DNA from: Novosphingobium sp. RL4
GTDB taxonomy: Bacteria; Pseudomonadota; Alphaproteobacteria; Sphingomonadales; Sphingomonadaceae
Assembly (NCBI RefSeq): GCF_035658495.1
Contig: NZ_CP141944.1
Location: 2,692,001 to 2,756,000 of the forward strand
Length of the DNA stretch: 64,000 nucleotides
Direction: 5' to 3'
Shown here: positions 9,441 through 20,524 of the stretch, one piece after another
How positions within the stretch are numbered: the stretch's first letter is position 1
Layout of the letters: each line of letters starts with the position of its first letter
Made by a program: the position numbers and the translations under genes
The notes under the pieces: generated by a model
What the model saw: only the letters and a program-made list of their open reading frames with translations
What the model was told of the DNA's origin: nothing
The model's database searches: none

Positions 9441-10202
9441 TTAATCGAGCAGAAACTCGGCCATGGCCCTGCCCATATCCTTGAACGTCACCGAAGACAT
9501 GTGATTGCCCGGCGTCTCGACGTAATGTCCCTGCGGCAAAGCTTCCGCCAGTTCCGGCGCGGAGCCGTTGTCGTGATCTTCCGCCCCGCAAACGCAGAGC
9601 GTGGGCATCACGATCCGGGCGATGGCATCCGCACCGGTATCGTCCACCGATCCCAGCAGCAGCCGCGCCGCCACCCGGTCGATCTTCATCGACTTCATGA
9701 AGGCCTGCGCGATGAAGGCCTTGTCGCCGCGTTCGATAGTGCCGAAACGATCGATGGCATCCACGAAGTGGGCGCTGCGCCGCGCCCAGCCGGAGAGCCC
9801 GGTAAGACCCATGCCGCCAAGGATCAGCTTGCGCGGCGCAAGGCCTGCCAGCACGCCGCGCACCGAAGTCCGCGCGCCCAGTGAGAAACCGCCAAGATCG
9901 TAGTCGGCCAGGCCAAGCGCGGCGATCACCAGTTTGAGATCCTCGACCAGCACGTCGGCGGGATAGGCAGCGGTATCGTGCGGCGCACCGCTCTCGCCGT
10001 GAGCGCGCAGGTCCGGCATGAAGACTTCGAACCCGGCGTCGGCAAGGATCTTCGCGTTGCCGTACTTGATCCAGTTCACGTCGGCGCTGGAGAACAGGCC
10101 GTGAAGCAGCAGCAGCGGGCGCGCGCCGGTATCGCCCATGACGTGCACGGCCAGATCGGTGCCCGCGTAACCTTCGATGACTTCCTTGCGCAGATCGCTC
10201 AC
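9441..10202 (-). CDS. alpha/beta-fold hydrolase
   Basis: This is a 253-residue alpha/beta hydrolase of unknown substrate, with no signal peptide and therefore probably cytoplasmic. The oxyanion segment LLLLHGLFSSADVNW, the nucleophile elbow GGFSLGAR and the acid/His region ending in TPGNHMSSV are all present, so the Ser-Asp-His triad looks complete. It directly abuts the GFA gene upstream, with one base between the GFA stop and this start on the same strand, indicating an operon. Confidence 0.85.
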   Translation of the reverse strand: MSDLRKEVIEGYAGTDLAVHVMGDTGARPLLLLHGLFSSADVNWIKYGNAKILADAGFEVFMPDLRAHGESGAPHDTAAYPADVLVEDLKLVIAALGLADYDLGGFSLGARTSVRGVLAGLAPRKLILGGMGLTGLSGWARRSAHFVDAIDRFGTIERGDKAFIAQAFMKSMKIDRVAARLLLGSVDDTGADAIARIVMPTLCVCGAEDHDNGSAPELAEALPQGHYVETPGNHMSSVTFKDMGRAMAEFLLD

Positions 10203-10646
10203 TTAGGGAACCTCCAGTCCTGCCGCCTTCCAGCGCGACGCGACGCTTTCCGTCTCCGCGCTGTAATGCCTCGGCAGGTCCTTGGTATCGAGCCACGCCG
10301 GATGCAAGCTTTCGCAGCCGGAATGTGCAGCGGGACGGAAGAAACCCGGTTCGTCGAAGCTGCCGAGCGTCAGGTCCATGTTGCCGCTGCTCTCGATGAA
10401 GTCGAACCCGAGCGGGGTGCCGCAGCGCGAGCAGAACGGCCGTTGCGCGATGGCGGAACTTTGGTACCAGTCCGGCTCATGCTCCCAGGTCACCCCGGCT
10501 TTCGGCACCTGGACGAAAGCCGCCGCGAAGCCGCCCGTCGCCTTCTGGCAATAGCGGCAATGGCACAAATAGGCCTCGTCGTTCTCGACCTTGGCCTCAT
10601 AGCGAATGCGGCCGCACTGGCAGCCGCCGGTCATGGTTTGGGTCAT
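10203..10646 (-). CDS. GFA-family zinc protein (glutathione-dependent formaldehyde-activating-like)
   Basis: This 147-residue protein has the GFA zinc-binding fold. The cysteine sets are GGCQCGRIRY near the N-terminus, LCHCRYCQKATGG and FCSRCGTPLGF. The family is named after an enzyme that conjugates formaldehyde to glutathione, but most members have no known reaction. The start at 10646 opens directly on the CQC motif; a longer frame to 10904 overlaps the divergent gene and has no family sequence. It is in an operon with the downstream hydrolase. Confidence 0.87.
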   Translation of the reverse strand: MTQTMTGGCQCGRIRYEAKVENDEAYLCHCRYCQKATGGFAAAFVQVPKAGVTWEHEPDWYQSSAIAQRPFCSRCGTPLGFDFIESSGNMDLTLGSFDEPGFFRPAAHSGCESLHPAWLDTKDLPRHYSAETESVASRWKAAGLEVP

Positions 10647-10717
10647 GCGCAATGAGTAACCCGGAACGCCCCGCGCGCGCCATTGCTGCCGCGAACGAAG
10701 CCGTGATAAAGCGCCCC

Positions 10718-10945
10718 ATGGAAACGACAGAAGAAAACACGAGCGCCGAAAACCCGGCGCTGAGCCGGCCGCAACGACGCCTGCTGAAACGAATCTACAA
10801 CAGCCGAACCGTTCCCATCGTGGCCGATGACCAGCCGTTCCTGACGTACAAGGAGGCTTCGGCCTATCTCCTGTCCCTGACTGATGACGCGCGCGAGGCG
10901 GCATATGCGCAGATGAAGGCGTTTGCCGCGGCCGAGGGACGATAG
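10718..10945 (+). CDS. small conserved protein of unknown function
   Basis: I recognise this as a sphingomonad-type conserved hypothetical but know no function. It has 75 residues from the ATG at 10718. The core SRPQRRLLKRIYNSRTVPIVADDQPFLTY is basic then mixed, followed by an amphipathic C-terminal helix (YKEASAYLLSLTDDAREAAYAQMKAFA). An in-frame ATG at 10652 would add 22 residues but leaves only five bases to the divergent GFA start. Neither start has a clear ribosome binding site. A bidirectional terminator follows. Confidence 0.7.
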   Translation: METTEENTSAENPALSRPQRRLLKRIYNSRTVPIVADDQPFLTYKEASAYLLSLTDDAREAAYAQMKAFAAAEGR

Positions 10946-10960
10946 GCCCCGATCCGCACG

Positions 10961-10999
10961 AAAAGGGCCTGCGCAGCGAATGCTCCGCAGGCCCTTTTT
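10961..10999. terminator. bidirectional terminator between convergent genes
   Basis: AAAAGGGCCTGCG pairs with CGCAGGCCCTTTTT across a 12-base loop. The A and T tracts flank both sides, so it can end the small gene on the plus strand and asd on the minus strand. Confidence 0.88.
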
Positions 11000-11030
11000 C
11001 ATGTCGGCGAGGGCCGTGAAGCCCGCCGCG

Positions 11031-12056
11031 TCAGCCCTTCTTGAGGTGACGGCGGCCGAGCAGCTCGGCAATCTGCACCGCGTTGAGCGCGGCGCCCTTG
11101 CGCAGGTTGTCAGAGACGCACCACAGCGCCAGGCCGTTTTCGACGGTCGAGTCTTCGCGCACGCGGCTGATGTAGGTCGCGCCGTCGCCCACGGCTTCAA
11201 CCGGGGTGACGTATCCGCCGTCCTCGCGCTTGTCGACCAGCATCACGCCCGGCGCTTCACGCAGGATGTCCTGCGCTTCGGTGGCCGAAATCTCTTCCTC
11301 GAACTCGATGTTGAGCGATTCCGAGTGGCCCACGAAGACCGGCACGCGCACGCAGGTGGCCTGCACCTTGATCTTGGGATCGAGGATCTTCTTGGTTTCC
11401 ACGACCATCTTCCACTCTTCCTTGGTGGAACCATCGTCGAGGAAGACGTCGATATGCGGGATCACGTTGAAGGCGATCTGCTTGGTGAACTTGCGCGGCT
11501 CGACCTGGTCGCCCACGAAGATCGCGCGGCTCTGTTCGAACAGTTCGTCCATGCCCGCCTTGCCCGCGCCGGAAACCGACTGGTAGGTCGAGACGACGAC
11601 GCGCTTGATCTTCGCCTTGTCATGCAGGGGCTTCAGCGCCACGACCATCTGCGCGGTGGAGCAGTTGGGATTGGCGATGATGTTGCGGGCCTTGTAGCCG
11701 TCGATCGCCTCGGGGTTCACTTCCGGCACGACCAGCGGAATGTCCGGGTCCATCCGGTAGAGCGACGAGTTGTCGATCACGACACAGCCTTGCGCGGCGG
11801 CACGCGGCGCGTGGATCGCGGTCGGGCCGGAGCCTGCAGCGAAGAGCGCGATGTCCCAGCCGGTGAAATCGAAATGCTCGATGTTCTTTACTTTGAGCAT
11901 TTTGCCGGTTTCGCCGAATTCAATCTCGGTCCCGGTCGAACGCGACGAAGCCACCGCTGCGATCTCGTCGCAGGGGAATTCGCGCTCGGCGAGGATGTTG
12001 AGCATTTCGCGGCCGACATTTCCGGTCGCGCCGACGACGGCAACCCGGTAACCCAT
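11031..12056 (-). CDS. asd: aspartate-semialdehyde dehydrogenase
   Basis: The enzyme reduces aspartyl phosphate to aspartate semialdehyde, the branch point to lysine/diaminopimelate, threonine and methionine. It has 341 residues, the usual size. The N-terminal nucleotide motif is VAVVGATGNVGREML. The catalytic cysteine is in NPNCSTAQMV at about residue 131. VSTYQSVSGAGKAG and the C-terminal LRKGAALNAVQIAELL are typical of the family. It stands alone between terminators. Confidence 0.97.
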   Translation of the reverse strand: MGYRVAVVGATGNVGREMLNILAEREFPCDEIAAVASSRSTGTEIEFGETGKMLKVKNIEHFDFTGWDIALFAAGSGPTAIHAPRAAAQGCVVIDNSSLYRMDPDIPLVVPEVNPEAIDGYKARNIIANPNCSTAQMVVALKPLHDKAKIKRVVVSTYQSVSGAGKAGMDELFEQSRAIFVGDQVEPRKFTKQIAFNVIPHIDVFLDDGSTKEEWKMVVETKKILDPKIKVQATCVRVPVFVGHSESLNIEFEEEISATEAQDILREAPGVMLVDKREDGGYVTPVEAVGDGATYISRVREDSTVENGLALWCVSDNLRKGAALNAVQIAELLGRRHLKKG

Positions 12057-12192
12057 TTCAAGATCCTTCTAGCAAAATCCTGCAGGCAAGGTGCGCCGCA
12101 GGAACGCGGGCCGTTACAGGGTGTGTGCGCTCATGACAAGCGCCCTGCGCAAAAGACTTTCTTTCAGAAGGTCCAGCTCGACCGAAAATTGC

Positions 12193-12232
12193 CGCGAGAC
12201 ACCCTCTCCCGAAATGGAAAGGGCGTCTCGCG
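12193..12232 (-). terminator. probable terminator of lon
   Basis: The arms CGCGAGAC and GTCTCGCG, with an inner CCC/GGG, form a hairpin seven bases after the lon stop. On the minus strand it is followed by GCAATTTTC, a modest T-tract. Confidence 0.65.
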
Positions 12233-12238
12233 ACAGAT

Positions 12239-14647
<2,409 letters not shown>

Positions 14648-14916
14648 TTCAACACACGCGGGAGCGCTGCAAGAGCCTCCCGGCCTTCGCGGGACGATAT
14701 GGGGTCTCTCGGGCCGCACGCAATGGATTGGCTCTGAAAGACTGTGGAAGCGCTAACCGCACCCCTTCTCCGTTCCCCTAGGTCGGACGCACCGGAAAAT
14801 ACCGAAGCGTTGATCCCATATAGCGCATTCCGCCGGGAATTTCGTCATCCCTGACTGAAATCGCATTTCCCACGCCCCGGCGTTATCGAACCGGAGCGCG
14901 GAAATCCTGCGAAACT

Positions 14917-15252
14917 TCAGAACGGCATCTTGAAGCCCGGCGGCAGGCCCATGCCCTGCTGCGCCTTGGCCAGTTCCTCGCCGGCCACCGAATCCGCCTT
15001 CACGCGGGCATCGTTGTAGGCCGCCGCGATCAGGTCTTCGAGAATCTGCTTTTCGCTGGGCTGGATCAGGCTGTCGTCGATCGACACGCCGATCACGCGG
15101 CCCTTGGCCGAGCAGCGGATCTTGACGAGACCGCCGCCGGAAAGTCCTTCGACTTCCATCGCGTCCAGCTTGCCCTGGGCCTCGTTCATCTGCTTTTGGA
15201 TGGTCTCGGCAGCCTGCTGCGCCGCCTTGAGCATCTCTTCCATCGACTTCAT
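14917..15252 (-). CDS. ybaB: YbaB/EbfC nucleoid-associated protein
   Basis: This is a small dimeric DNA-binding protein of the YbaB/EbfC family, 111 residues from the ATG at 15252. That ATG has GGAG about ten bases upstream. The sequence MKSMEEMLKAAQQAAETIQKQM, the glycine-rich VEGLSGGGLVKI and the C-terminal GLPPGFKMPF are typical. It starts one base after the dnaX stop, which is the widespread dnaX-ybaB arrangement. Confidence 0.94.
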   Translation of the reverse strand: MKSMEEMLKAAQQAAETIQKQMNEAQGKLDAMEVEGLSGGGLVKIRCSAKGRVIGVSIDDSLIQPSEKQILEDLIAAAYNDARVKADSVAGEELAKAQQGMGLPPGFKMPF

Positions 15253-15253
15253 C

Positions 15254-17149
15254 TCAACGTCTCCAGTTACGCGCTCCGCCGCCAACGGCGAGCGGGCGAT
15301 CATCCTCGATAATTGCGGCCTGCGGAAACGCCGCCTTGGTCGCCAGCACGAGCGGGTGCTGGTTCACGGCATCGCTTTCCGCATTCTTCCTTGCTTCGGC
15401 CTGCTCGACCAGGGTCGGCGTGCCCTGCTCCGAAACGCGGTGGACTTCCCAGCGATCCCCGGTCGCCTTGGCAAGGCAGGCACGCAGGAGCCCGGTGATA
15501 TCCTCGCTGAAACCGGGCGGCTGCGAATAGCGCAGCATGCCGGATGCCAGCTCGACCACCCGCACCTGCATGCGCATGGTATTGGCGGTGGACAGTTCGC
15601 CCATGTGCTCGACATCGTCGACCAGCTCTTCCCAGCGCCGGGCCACCATCTCGGGCGTCACGGCGGCGACCGCCGCAGGACCGGCCGGTGCCCCGTCAAC
15701 ACCGCCGGGCACGCCTGCAGGCACGCGGGCAGCCAGGTCTTCAAGCTTCTTCACGAGCGTGCCGGGGTCGGGCATGTCCGAGGCATGCATGATCCGAAGC
15801 AGCGCCATCTGCGCCGCCACCAGCGGATCGGGCGCAGACTTCACTTCCTCATGCCCCTTGATGAGAAGCTGCCAGATGCGATGGACCTGCCCGGCCTTCA
15901 GGGCCTTGGCCCAACCCTCGATCGCCTCGCGCTCCTCGGCGGAATGCGCATCATGGGCGCCGCCGCCGACCTGGGCCACGGCGATGCGGTGAACCAACGT
16001 CATCAACCCGCGCATCATCGCGATCGGCTCTACGCCGAGCGCGAACTGGTGCGCGATCAGATTCAGCAGTTCGCCGCCCTGGCCATCGAGAATGGCGGTG
16101 ATGAGTGCCCGTTGCACGCTCTTGTCGGAAAGCCCCAGCATGTCGCGCACCTTCTCGGCGCGAACCTGCCCCTCCCCGTCGAGGTCGGCATGGGCGATGG
16201 CCTGGTCGAGGATCGACAGACCGTCGCGCACCGAGCCTTCTGCGGCGGCGGCGACCATGGCCAGCGCCTCGCTCTCGGCATCGACGCCCTCAAGGCCGCA
16301 GACTTTCGCGAAATGAGCGGCCAGCATCGGTGCCGGAATGCGCCGCAAGTCGAATCGCTGGCAGCGGGACAGCACCGTGACCGGCAGCTTGTCGACCTCG
16401 GTGGTCGCGAAAAGGAACTTCACATGCGCGGGCGGTTCCTCAAGCGTCTTCAGCAAGGCATTGAAAGCATTGCGAGACAGCATGTGAACTTCGTCGATGA
16501 TGTAGATCTTGTAGCGGGCCGAGACGGCAGCATAGCGCACGGCCTCGATGATCTCGCGCACATCGTCGACACCAGTGTGCGAGGCGGCGTCCATCTCGAT
16601 CACGTCGATATGGCGGCCTTCGGCGATGGCCTGGCAGGGCTCGCACTGTCCGCAGGGATCGATCGTCGGGCCGCCCTGCCCGTCAGGCCCGATACAGTTC
16701 AGGGCCTTGGCGATCAGACGCGCGGTCGAGGTCTTGCCGACCCCGCGCACGCCGGTCATCAGGAAGGCGTGGGCCAGTCGGTCGCGCCTGATGGCATTGG
16801 CCAGCGTCTGCACCATCGCCTCCTGCCCGATCAGCTCGGCGAAAGTCTGCGGGCGATACTTGCGGGCAAGCACGCGATAGGGCTGGGCCGGCACGCCGAC
16901 CGCCGCAGGCGCGGCCTTGGCGGGCGTAGGCTTCGCCTCGAGCGTGGGCGCGGCTGCAGGTTCAGCAACAACGGGTTCGGCAGCAACGACAGATTCGGGC
17001 GCTACAGGTTCAGTCAGGGCCGGGTCGGAATCGCCGAACATCGACGCCTGCCCGGCTTCTTCAAGCTGGGCCTTGGTCGGTGCGGCCTCTTCCTCCTCCT
17101 TGTCGTCCCAGGGGGGGGTATCGCCGAACATGTCGCGTGAATCGTCCAT
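15254..17149 (-). CDS. dnaX: DNA polymerase III subunit gamma/tau
   Basis: This is the clamp-loader ATPase of the replicative polymerase. It has 631 residues. The conserved part begins near residue 90 with YRVLARKYRPQTF. Walker A is GVRGVGKTS, a four-cysteine zinc module includes CGQCEPC, and IDEVHMLS and SRCQRFDLRR follow. The first 90 residues are an acidic, Pro/Ala-rich extension holding two MFGD repeats, a feature seen in sphingomonad-type DnaX. ybaB follows with a one-base gap, and the SRP RNA gene lies 137 bases upstream. Confidence 0.95.
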   Translation of the reverse strand: MDDSRDMFGDTPPWDDKEEEEAAPTKAQLEEAGQASMFGDSDPALTEPVAPESVVAAEPVVAEPAAAPTLEAKPTPAKAAPAAVGVPAQPYRVLARKYRPQTFAELIGQEAMVQTLANAIRRDRLAHAFLMTGVRGVGKTSTARLIAKALNCIGPDGQGGPTIDPCGQCEPCQAIAEGRHIDVIEMDAASHTGVDDVREIIEAVRYAAVSARYKIYIIDEVHMLSRNAFNALLKTLEEPPAHVKFLFATTEVDKLPVTVLSRCQRFDLRRIPAPMLAAHFAKVCGLEGVDAESEALAMVAAAAEGSVRDGLSILDQAIAHADLDGEGQVRAEKVRDMLGLSDKSVQRALITAILDGQGGELLNLIAHQFALGVEPIAMMRGLMTLVHRIAVAQVGGGAHDAHSAEEREAIEGWAKALKAGQVHRIWQLLIKGHEEVKSAPDPLVAAQMALLRIMHASDMPDPGTLVKKLEDLAARVPAGVPGGVDGAPAGPAAVAAVTPEMVARRWEELVDDVEHMGELSTANTMRMQVRVVELASGMLRYSQPPGFSEDITGLLRACLAKATGDRWEVHRVSEQGTPTLVEQAEARKNAESDAVNQHPLVLATKAAFPQAAIIEDDRPLAVGGGARNWRR

Positions 17150-17285
17150 CGCCTGCCAAACTAGGGGGCCGAGGCCGGAATGTCAGGGGAAAAGCAAATT
17201 GCTCCACAGCCCAGAGCCGAAACCGCGACTTTCCGGCGGGTCCGGCGATCAATTGACCCTTTCGGGACATTGTCATCATGTGGGC

Positions 17286-17383
17286 TGAAGGAGCCGGGCG
17301 ACCCGCCGCTATCCGTTGTGGCTGCTTCCTTCCGGACCTGACCAGGTTGGCGAACGCAAACGTCCACCCGACTCCCGGGCGGG
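17286..17383 (-). ncRNA. ffs: signal recognition particle RNA (small bacterial type)
   Basis: On the minus strand the universal SRP RNA tip GTCAGGTCCGGAAGGAAGCA is present at 17323-17342. The flanks pair as GGGAGTCGGGTGG with the GTCGCCCGGCTCC region, giving the single long hairpin of the 4.5S class. Ends are approximate to about five bases. Position upstream of dnaX-ybaB is a common bacterial linkage. Confidence 0.92.
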
Positions 17384-17465
17384 CATATGGCGAGGCGCGC
17401 CGGGTTTGTCCAGCCCGGATTGCGGAACCTTTCGAACAGCCGCCGCGAAGCCTGAGCGCCATAAC

Positions 17466-17510
17466 GCAATCGGCCCGCGTTCCCCTTTCGGAAAAACGCG
17501 GGCCGATTGC
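17466..17510. terminator. 16-bp hairpin after the complex I subunit gene
   Basis: GCAATCGGCCCGCGTT and AACGCGGGCCGATTGC form a perfect 16-bp stem with a 13-base loop. It lies 27 bases beyond the stop of the 17538-17822 gene. No long T-tract follows on either strand, so it may be a terminator or an RNA-end stabiliser. Confidence 0.6.
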
Positions 17511-17537
17511 TTGATACCTGCGCCTCAGCGCAGCGGG

Positions 17538-17822
17538 TCAACGGAAATTGTCGGCGTATGCCTGAATCTTGAGGCGGCGCGGCGGCGTGGAATGCACTTC
17601 GGCTTCGATGCCGTAGCGAGCGGCATAGGCCTTCGCTTCTTCCACGTCGGGAAACTTCAGCGTGACCTGCTGCTGCGTGTCGCCAGAACCGGCCCACCCC
17701 ATCAGCGGATCGGGCTTCTTCGCCTCGGAGGGGGCGAATTCGAGGACCCACTGGTCCAGCAGTGCCTTGCCGGACTGCATGGCGTTCTTCGGGCGCTGAT
17801 AGATGCGTGCACTCATGGGCAA
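17538..17822 (-). CDS. complex I NDUFS4/18 kDa-type accessory subunit
   Basis: This 94-residue protein matches the ETC complex I subunit family, the alphaproteobacterial counterpart of mitochondrial NDUFS4. Signatures are ARIYQRPKNAMQSGKA, WVLEFAP, PLMGWAGSGDTQQQVTLKFP and the C-terminal RRLKIQAYADNFR. It would be a peripheral accessory subunit of NADH dehydrogenase. Its presence supports an alphaproteobacterial origin. It is a lone gene; the next gene on the strand is hrpB on its upstream side, 82 bases away, read toward it. Confidence 0.92.
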   Translation of the reverse strand: MPMSARIYQRPKNAMQSGKALLDQWVLEFAPSEAKKPDPLMGWAGSGDTQQQVTLKFPDVEEAKAYAARYGIEAEVHSTPPRRLKIQAYADNFR

Positions 17823-17904
17823 GCGCTTTGCCTCCGAATCGCGGCGGAAATCAAGCGCGAATCGCGTCGATAGCTGTGTATCGCCCGCATGAGCCGCGAA
17901 GGGC

Positions 17905-20355
17905 TCACTTGCGCGATGCCTCGAAAGCGTTGCGCGTCTTCAGGCTGGGGTCTTCCGTCCAGGGCTGGTCCGGCCAGCGATGGCGCGGATAGCGCCCCTT
18001 CATGTCGCGCTGGACATCGCGCCAAGAGCCGCGCCAGAAGCCCGGCAAATCGCGCGTCGTCTGGATCGGCCAGCCAGCGGGCGACGTCAGCTTGAGCAGC
18101 AATGGCTGCGGCGGCTGGCCGAAGGTCGGATGGCGATCGAGCCCGAACAGGGCCTGCACACGTACCTCCACGCTGGGGCCGCCCTCATCCTCGTAATCGA
18201 TCGCATGCGTGCTTCCGGCCGGGCTGCGAAACTCGGGCGGAGCAAGTTTTTCGAGCGCCTGCTGATCGTCCCACGTCAGGCGATTTCGCAAGGCCTCGGC
18301 CAGAGCGCCCTTGTCTACCGCATCGATTCGGCGCCCCAGCAGCGGGCCGAGCCAGTCATCGAGATCGGCCAGCAAAGCTTCGTCGGACAATGCCGCGATC
18401 CCGGCATGGCGCGCGCGCTTCAGCATCGAGAGGCTGCCCTTGCCGAAGGGCACGAGTTCCAGCCCCCGTTCGCGAACACGCTCCAGCAGGAATGCCGAGA
18501 TCGCCTTCGGATCGGGCGACGGGTCCGGCCCGGTCGCCAGTGTGATCGCCCCCAAACGGCGCTCCAGCCGGGCCTCGACCCGGCCTTCGGCCTCGTTCCA
18601 GCGCAGGACCGACCGCCGCTCGATGCGGGAGGACAGCCCCTGCTCCACTTCCGGGGTTTCCAGCGAAGCGCCCGAGAGAATGCGGGCGCCCCGCGCCTGC
18701 CCCTGCGCATCGCCGATCACGAGCCATTCCCTGCTCGCCAGCGGTGAGGCGGGATCGAGCACATAGCCCCGGCCGCCGGCGGAAAGCCAGTTCTCGCCGC
18801 CGGCATCGCGCCTGCGCGCCACCATGTCCGGCCGCCCCAGCGCCAGCAGCACGCCGACCGGGCTATCGCCGCCCGGCCCGGCCGCGGGTACGAGGGAGCG
18901 TGCCCTCCGGGCCCAGCCGGCCGCCAGCTTGCGCGAAGCCTCCGCACGCGGCGCACGGTCCGCATTCCAGCGGGAAAGCCGCTGCGAAAGATCCTCGCTA
19001 CGCCCGCCCAGCCCTCGCTCCTGGAGAAGCAGGGCCAGCCTGGCCGCCGTTTCCGCTTCGCCCCGTTCGCTCGCATGGAGGATCATGGCGGCCTGCGCCG
19101 GGTCCATCGGCAGGCTGGCGACCTTGCGACCGAAATCGGTGATCCGCCCTCCCGCATCCAGCGCGCCCAGTGCCTCAAGCTGCCGATGCGCCGCCTCCAG
19201 CGCCGGGGCGGGTGGGGGATCGAGCCAGGCCATCGCCATGGGATCGCCCGCTCCCCACTGCGCCAGCGAGAGCGTCAACGGCGCAAGATCGCTGGTCAGC
19301 ATCTCCGGCGGATCGAATTCAGGACGCCCGGGATGCGCGGCTTCCTCCCAGAGGCGATAGGCGGTGCCCGGGCCCTGCCGTGCGGCGCGCCCCGCGCGCT
19401 GCGCCGCCGAGGCACGGCTTGCGCGGTGCGTCACCAGCCGGGTGACGCCCGCCGCCTTGTCGAACTCGGCCCTGCGCGACAGGCCGCTATCGACCACCAC
19501 CGAAACCCCGTCGAGCGTCAGCGAAGTCTCGGCGATCGCGGTGGAGAGCACGATGCGGCGGCGCCCCTGCGAATCGCGGCGAATGGCCGCGCGCTGCGCT
19601 GCCGGTTCGCACTGCCCGTGCAGCGGCAGCACCAGCGCCTGCGGAAGCTTCTCCGCCAAACGCTCCGACACCCGCTCGATCTCGCGCACACCGGGCAGGA
19701 AGGCGAGGATGTCCCCCTCCTGCTCGCGCCAGGCTGTCAGCACGGCGGAGGCCATGGCATCCTCGATCCGCAAGGCAGGAGACGCGCCGAGCCAGCGCAG
19801 CGCAAGCGGCCAGGCCTTGCCCTCGCTTGCGATTACGGGAACCTCGGCCCCCAGCAAGCGCGAGAAACGCGCGCCGTCGATCGTTGCCGACATGACGACA
19901 ATGCGCAGATCCTCCCGCAGCACCGCGCTGGATTCGAGGGCGAGCGCCAGGCCAAGGTCGCTATCGAGATGCCGTTCATGGGCCTCGTCGAACAGAACGG
20001 CGGAAACGCCGGACAGTTCGGGATCGGATACGATTGTCGCCACGAAGATCGCCTCGGTCATCACCAGAACCCGGGTCCGCGCGGACCGCTTGACGTCTAA
20101 CCGAGTGACGTAGCCGATCGTCTCACCGGCCTTTTCGCCAAGCTGCTCGGCCATGCGCTCGGCCGCGGCCCGCGCCGCGACACGCCGGGGTGACAGCAGG
20201 ATCACCGTGCCCGTGCACCAGGGCTCCGACAGCAGCGCGGGCGCCAGCGCGGTGGTCTTGCCTGCCCCCGGCGGCGCGATCAGCACGGCGTGAGGGCCGT
20301 CACGCAACGCGGACAGAATTTCGGGTAATACGTAGTTTATGGGAAGTTCGCTCAC
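17905..20355 (-). CDS. hrpB: ATP-dependent RNA helicase HrpB
   Basis: This is a DEAH-box helicase of the HrpA/HrpB group, 816 residues as expected. The motifs in order are APPGAGKTT (I, about 28-36), SPRRVAARA (Ia), FDEAHERH (II), VMSATIDGARF (III), and IVLSTAIAETSLT with AQRAGRAARQGPGTAYRLW (V-VI). The HrpB-type C-terminal domain ends in WPIQTTRDLPGFWRGSW and RYPRHRWPDQP, diagnostic of HrpB rather than HrpA. The molecular role is poorly defined in most bacteria. Confidence 0.95.
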   Translation of the reverse strand: MSELPINYVLPEILSALRDGPHAVLIAPPGAGKTTALAPALLSEPWCTGTVILLSPRRVAARAAAERMAEQLGEKAGETIGYVTRLDVKRSARTRVLVMTEAIFVATIVSDPELSGVSAVLFDEAHERHLDSDLGLALALESSAVLREDLRIVVMSATIDGARFSRLLGAEVPVIASEGKAWPLALRWLGASPALRIEDAMASAVLTAWREQEGDILAFLPGVREIERVSERLAEKLPQALVLPLHGQCEPAAQRAAIRRDSQGRRRIVLSTAIAETSLTLDGVSVVVDSGLSRRAEFDKAAGVTRLVTHRASRASAAQRAGRAARQGPGTAYRLWEEAAHPGRPEFDPPEMLTSDLAPLTLSLAQWGAGDPMAMAWLDPPPAPALEAAHRQLEALGALDAGGRITDFGRKVASLPMDPAQAAMILHASERGEAETAARLALLLQERGLGGRSEDLSQRLSRWNADRAPRAEASRKLAAGWARRARSLVPAAGPGGDSPVGVLLALGRPDMVARRRDAGGENWLSAGGRGYVLDPASPLASREWLVIGDAQGQARGARILSGASLETPEVEQGLSSRIERRSVLRWNEAEGRVEARLERRLGAITLATGPDPSPDPKAISAFLLERVRERGLELVPFGKGSLSMLKRARHAGIAALSDEALLADLDDWLGPLLGRRIDAVDKGALAEALRNRLTWDDQQALEKLAPPEFRSPAGSTHAIDYEDEGGPSVEVRVQALFGLDRHPTFGQPPQPLLLKLTSPAGWPIQTTRDLPGFWRGSWRDVQRDMKGRYPRHRWPDQPWTEDPSLKTRNAFEASRK

Positions 20356-20524
20356 GCCGCTTCCTTAGAGCCCCCGCCATGGCGGGAAAAGGGGCCGACC
20401 GGGGTTAGAGCGGATTCCACCCGCCCGCCTCGGAAATGGGTGAAGCCCAAATCGGATGAGATCGGGGTTTCGTCTACGCTTCATCAAGGATTTATACGTA
20501 AGCAACTCGCCAGGAGACGACCTT

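Noticed and set aside
10203..10904. Longer GFA reading frame starting at 10904
   Set aside because: The extra 86 codons overlap the divergent small gene and carry no GFA sequence; the ATG at 10646 opens on the first zinc motif.
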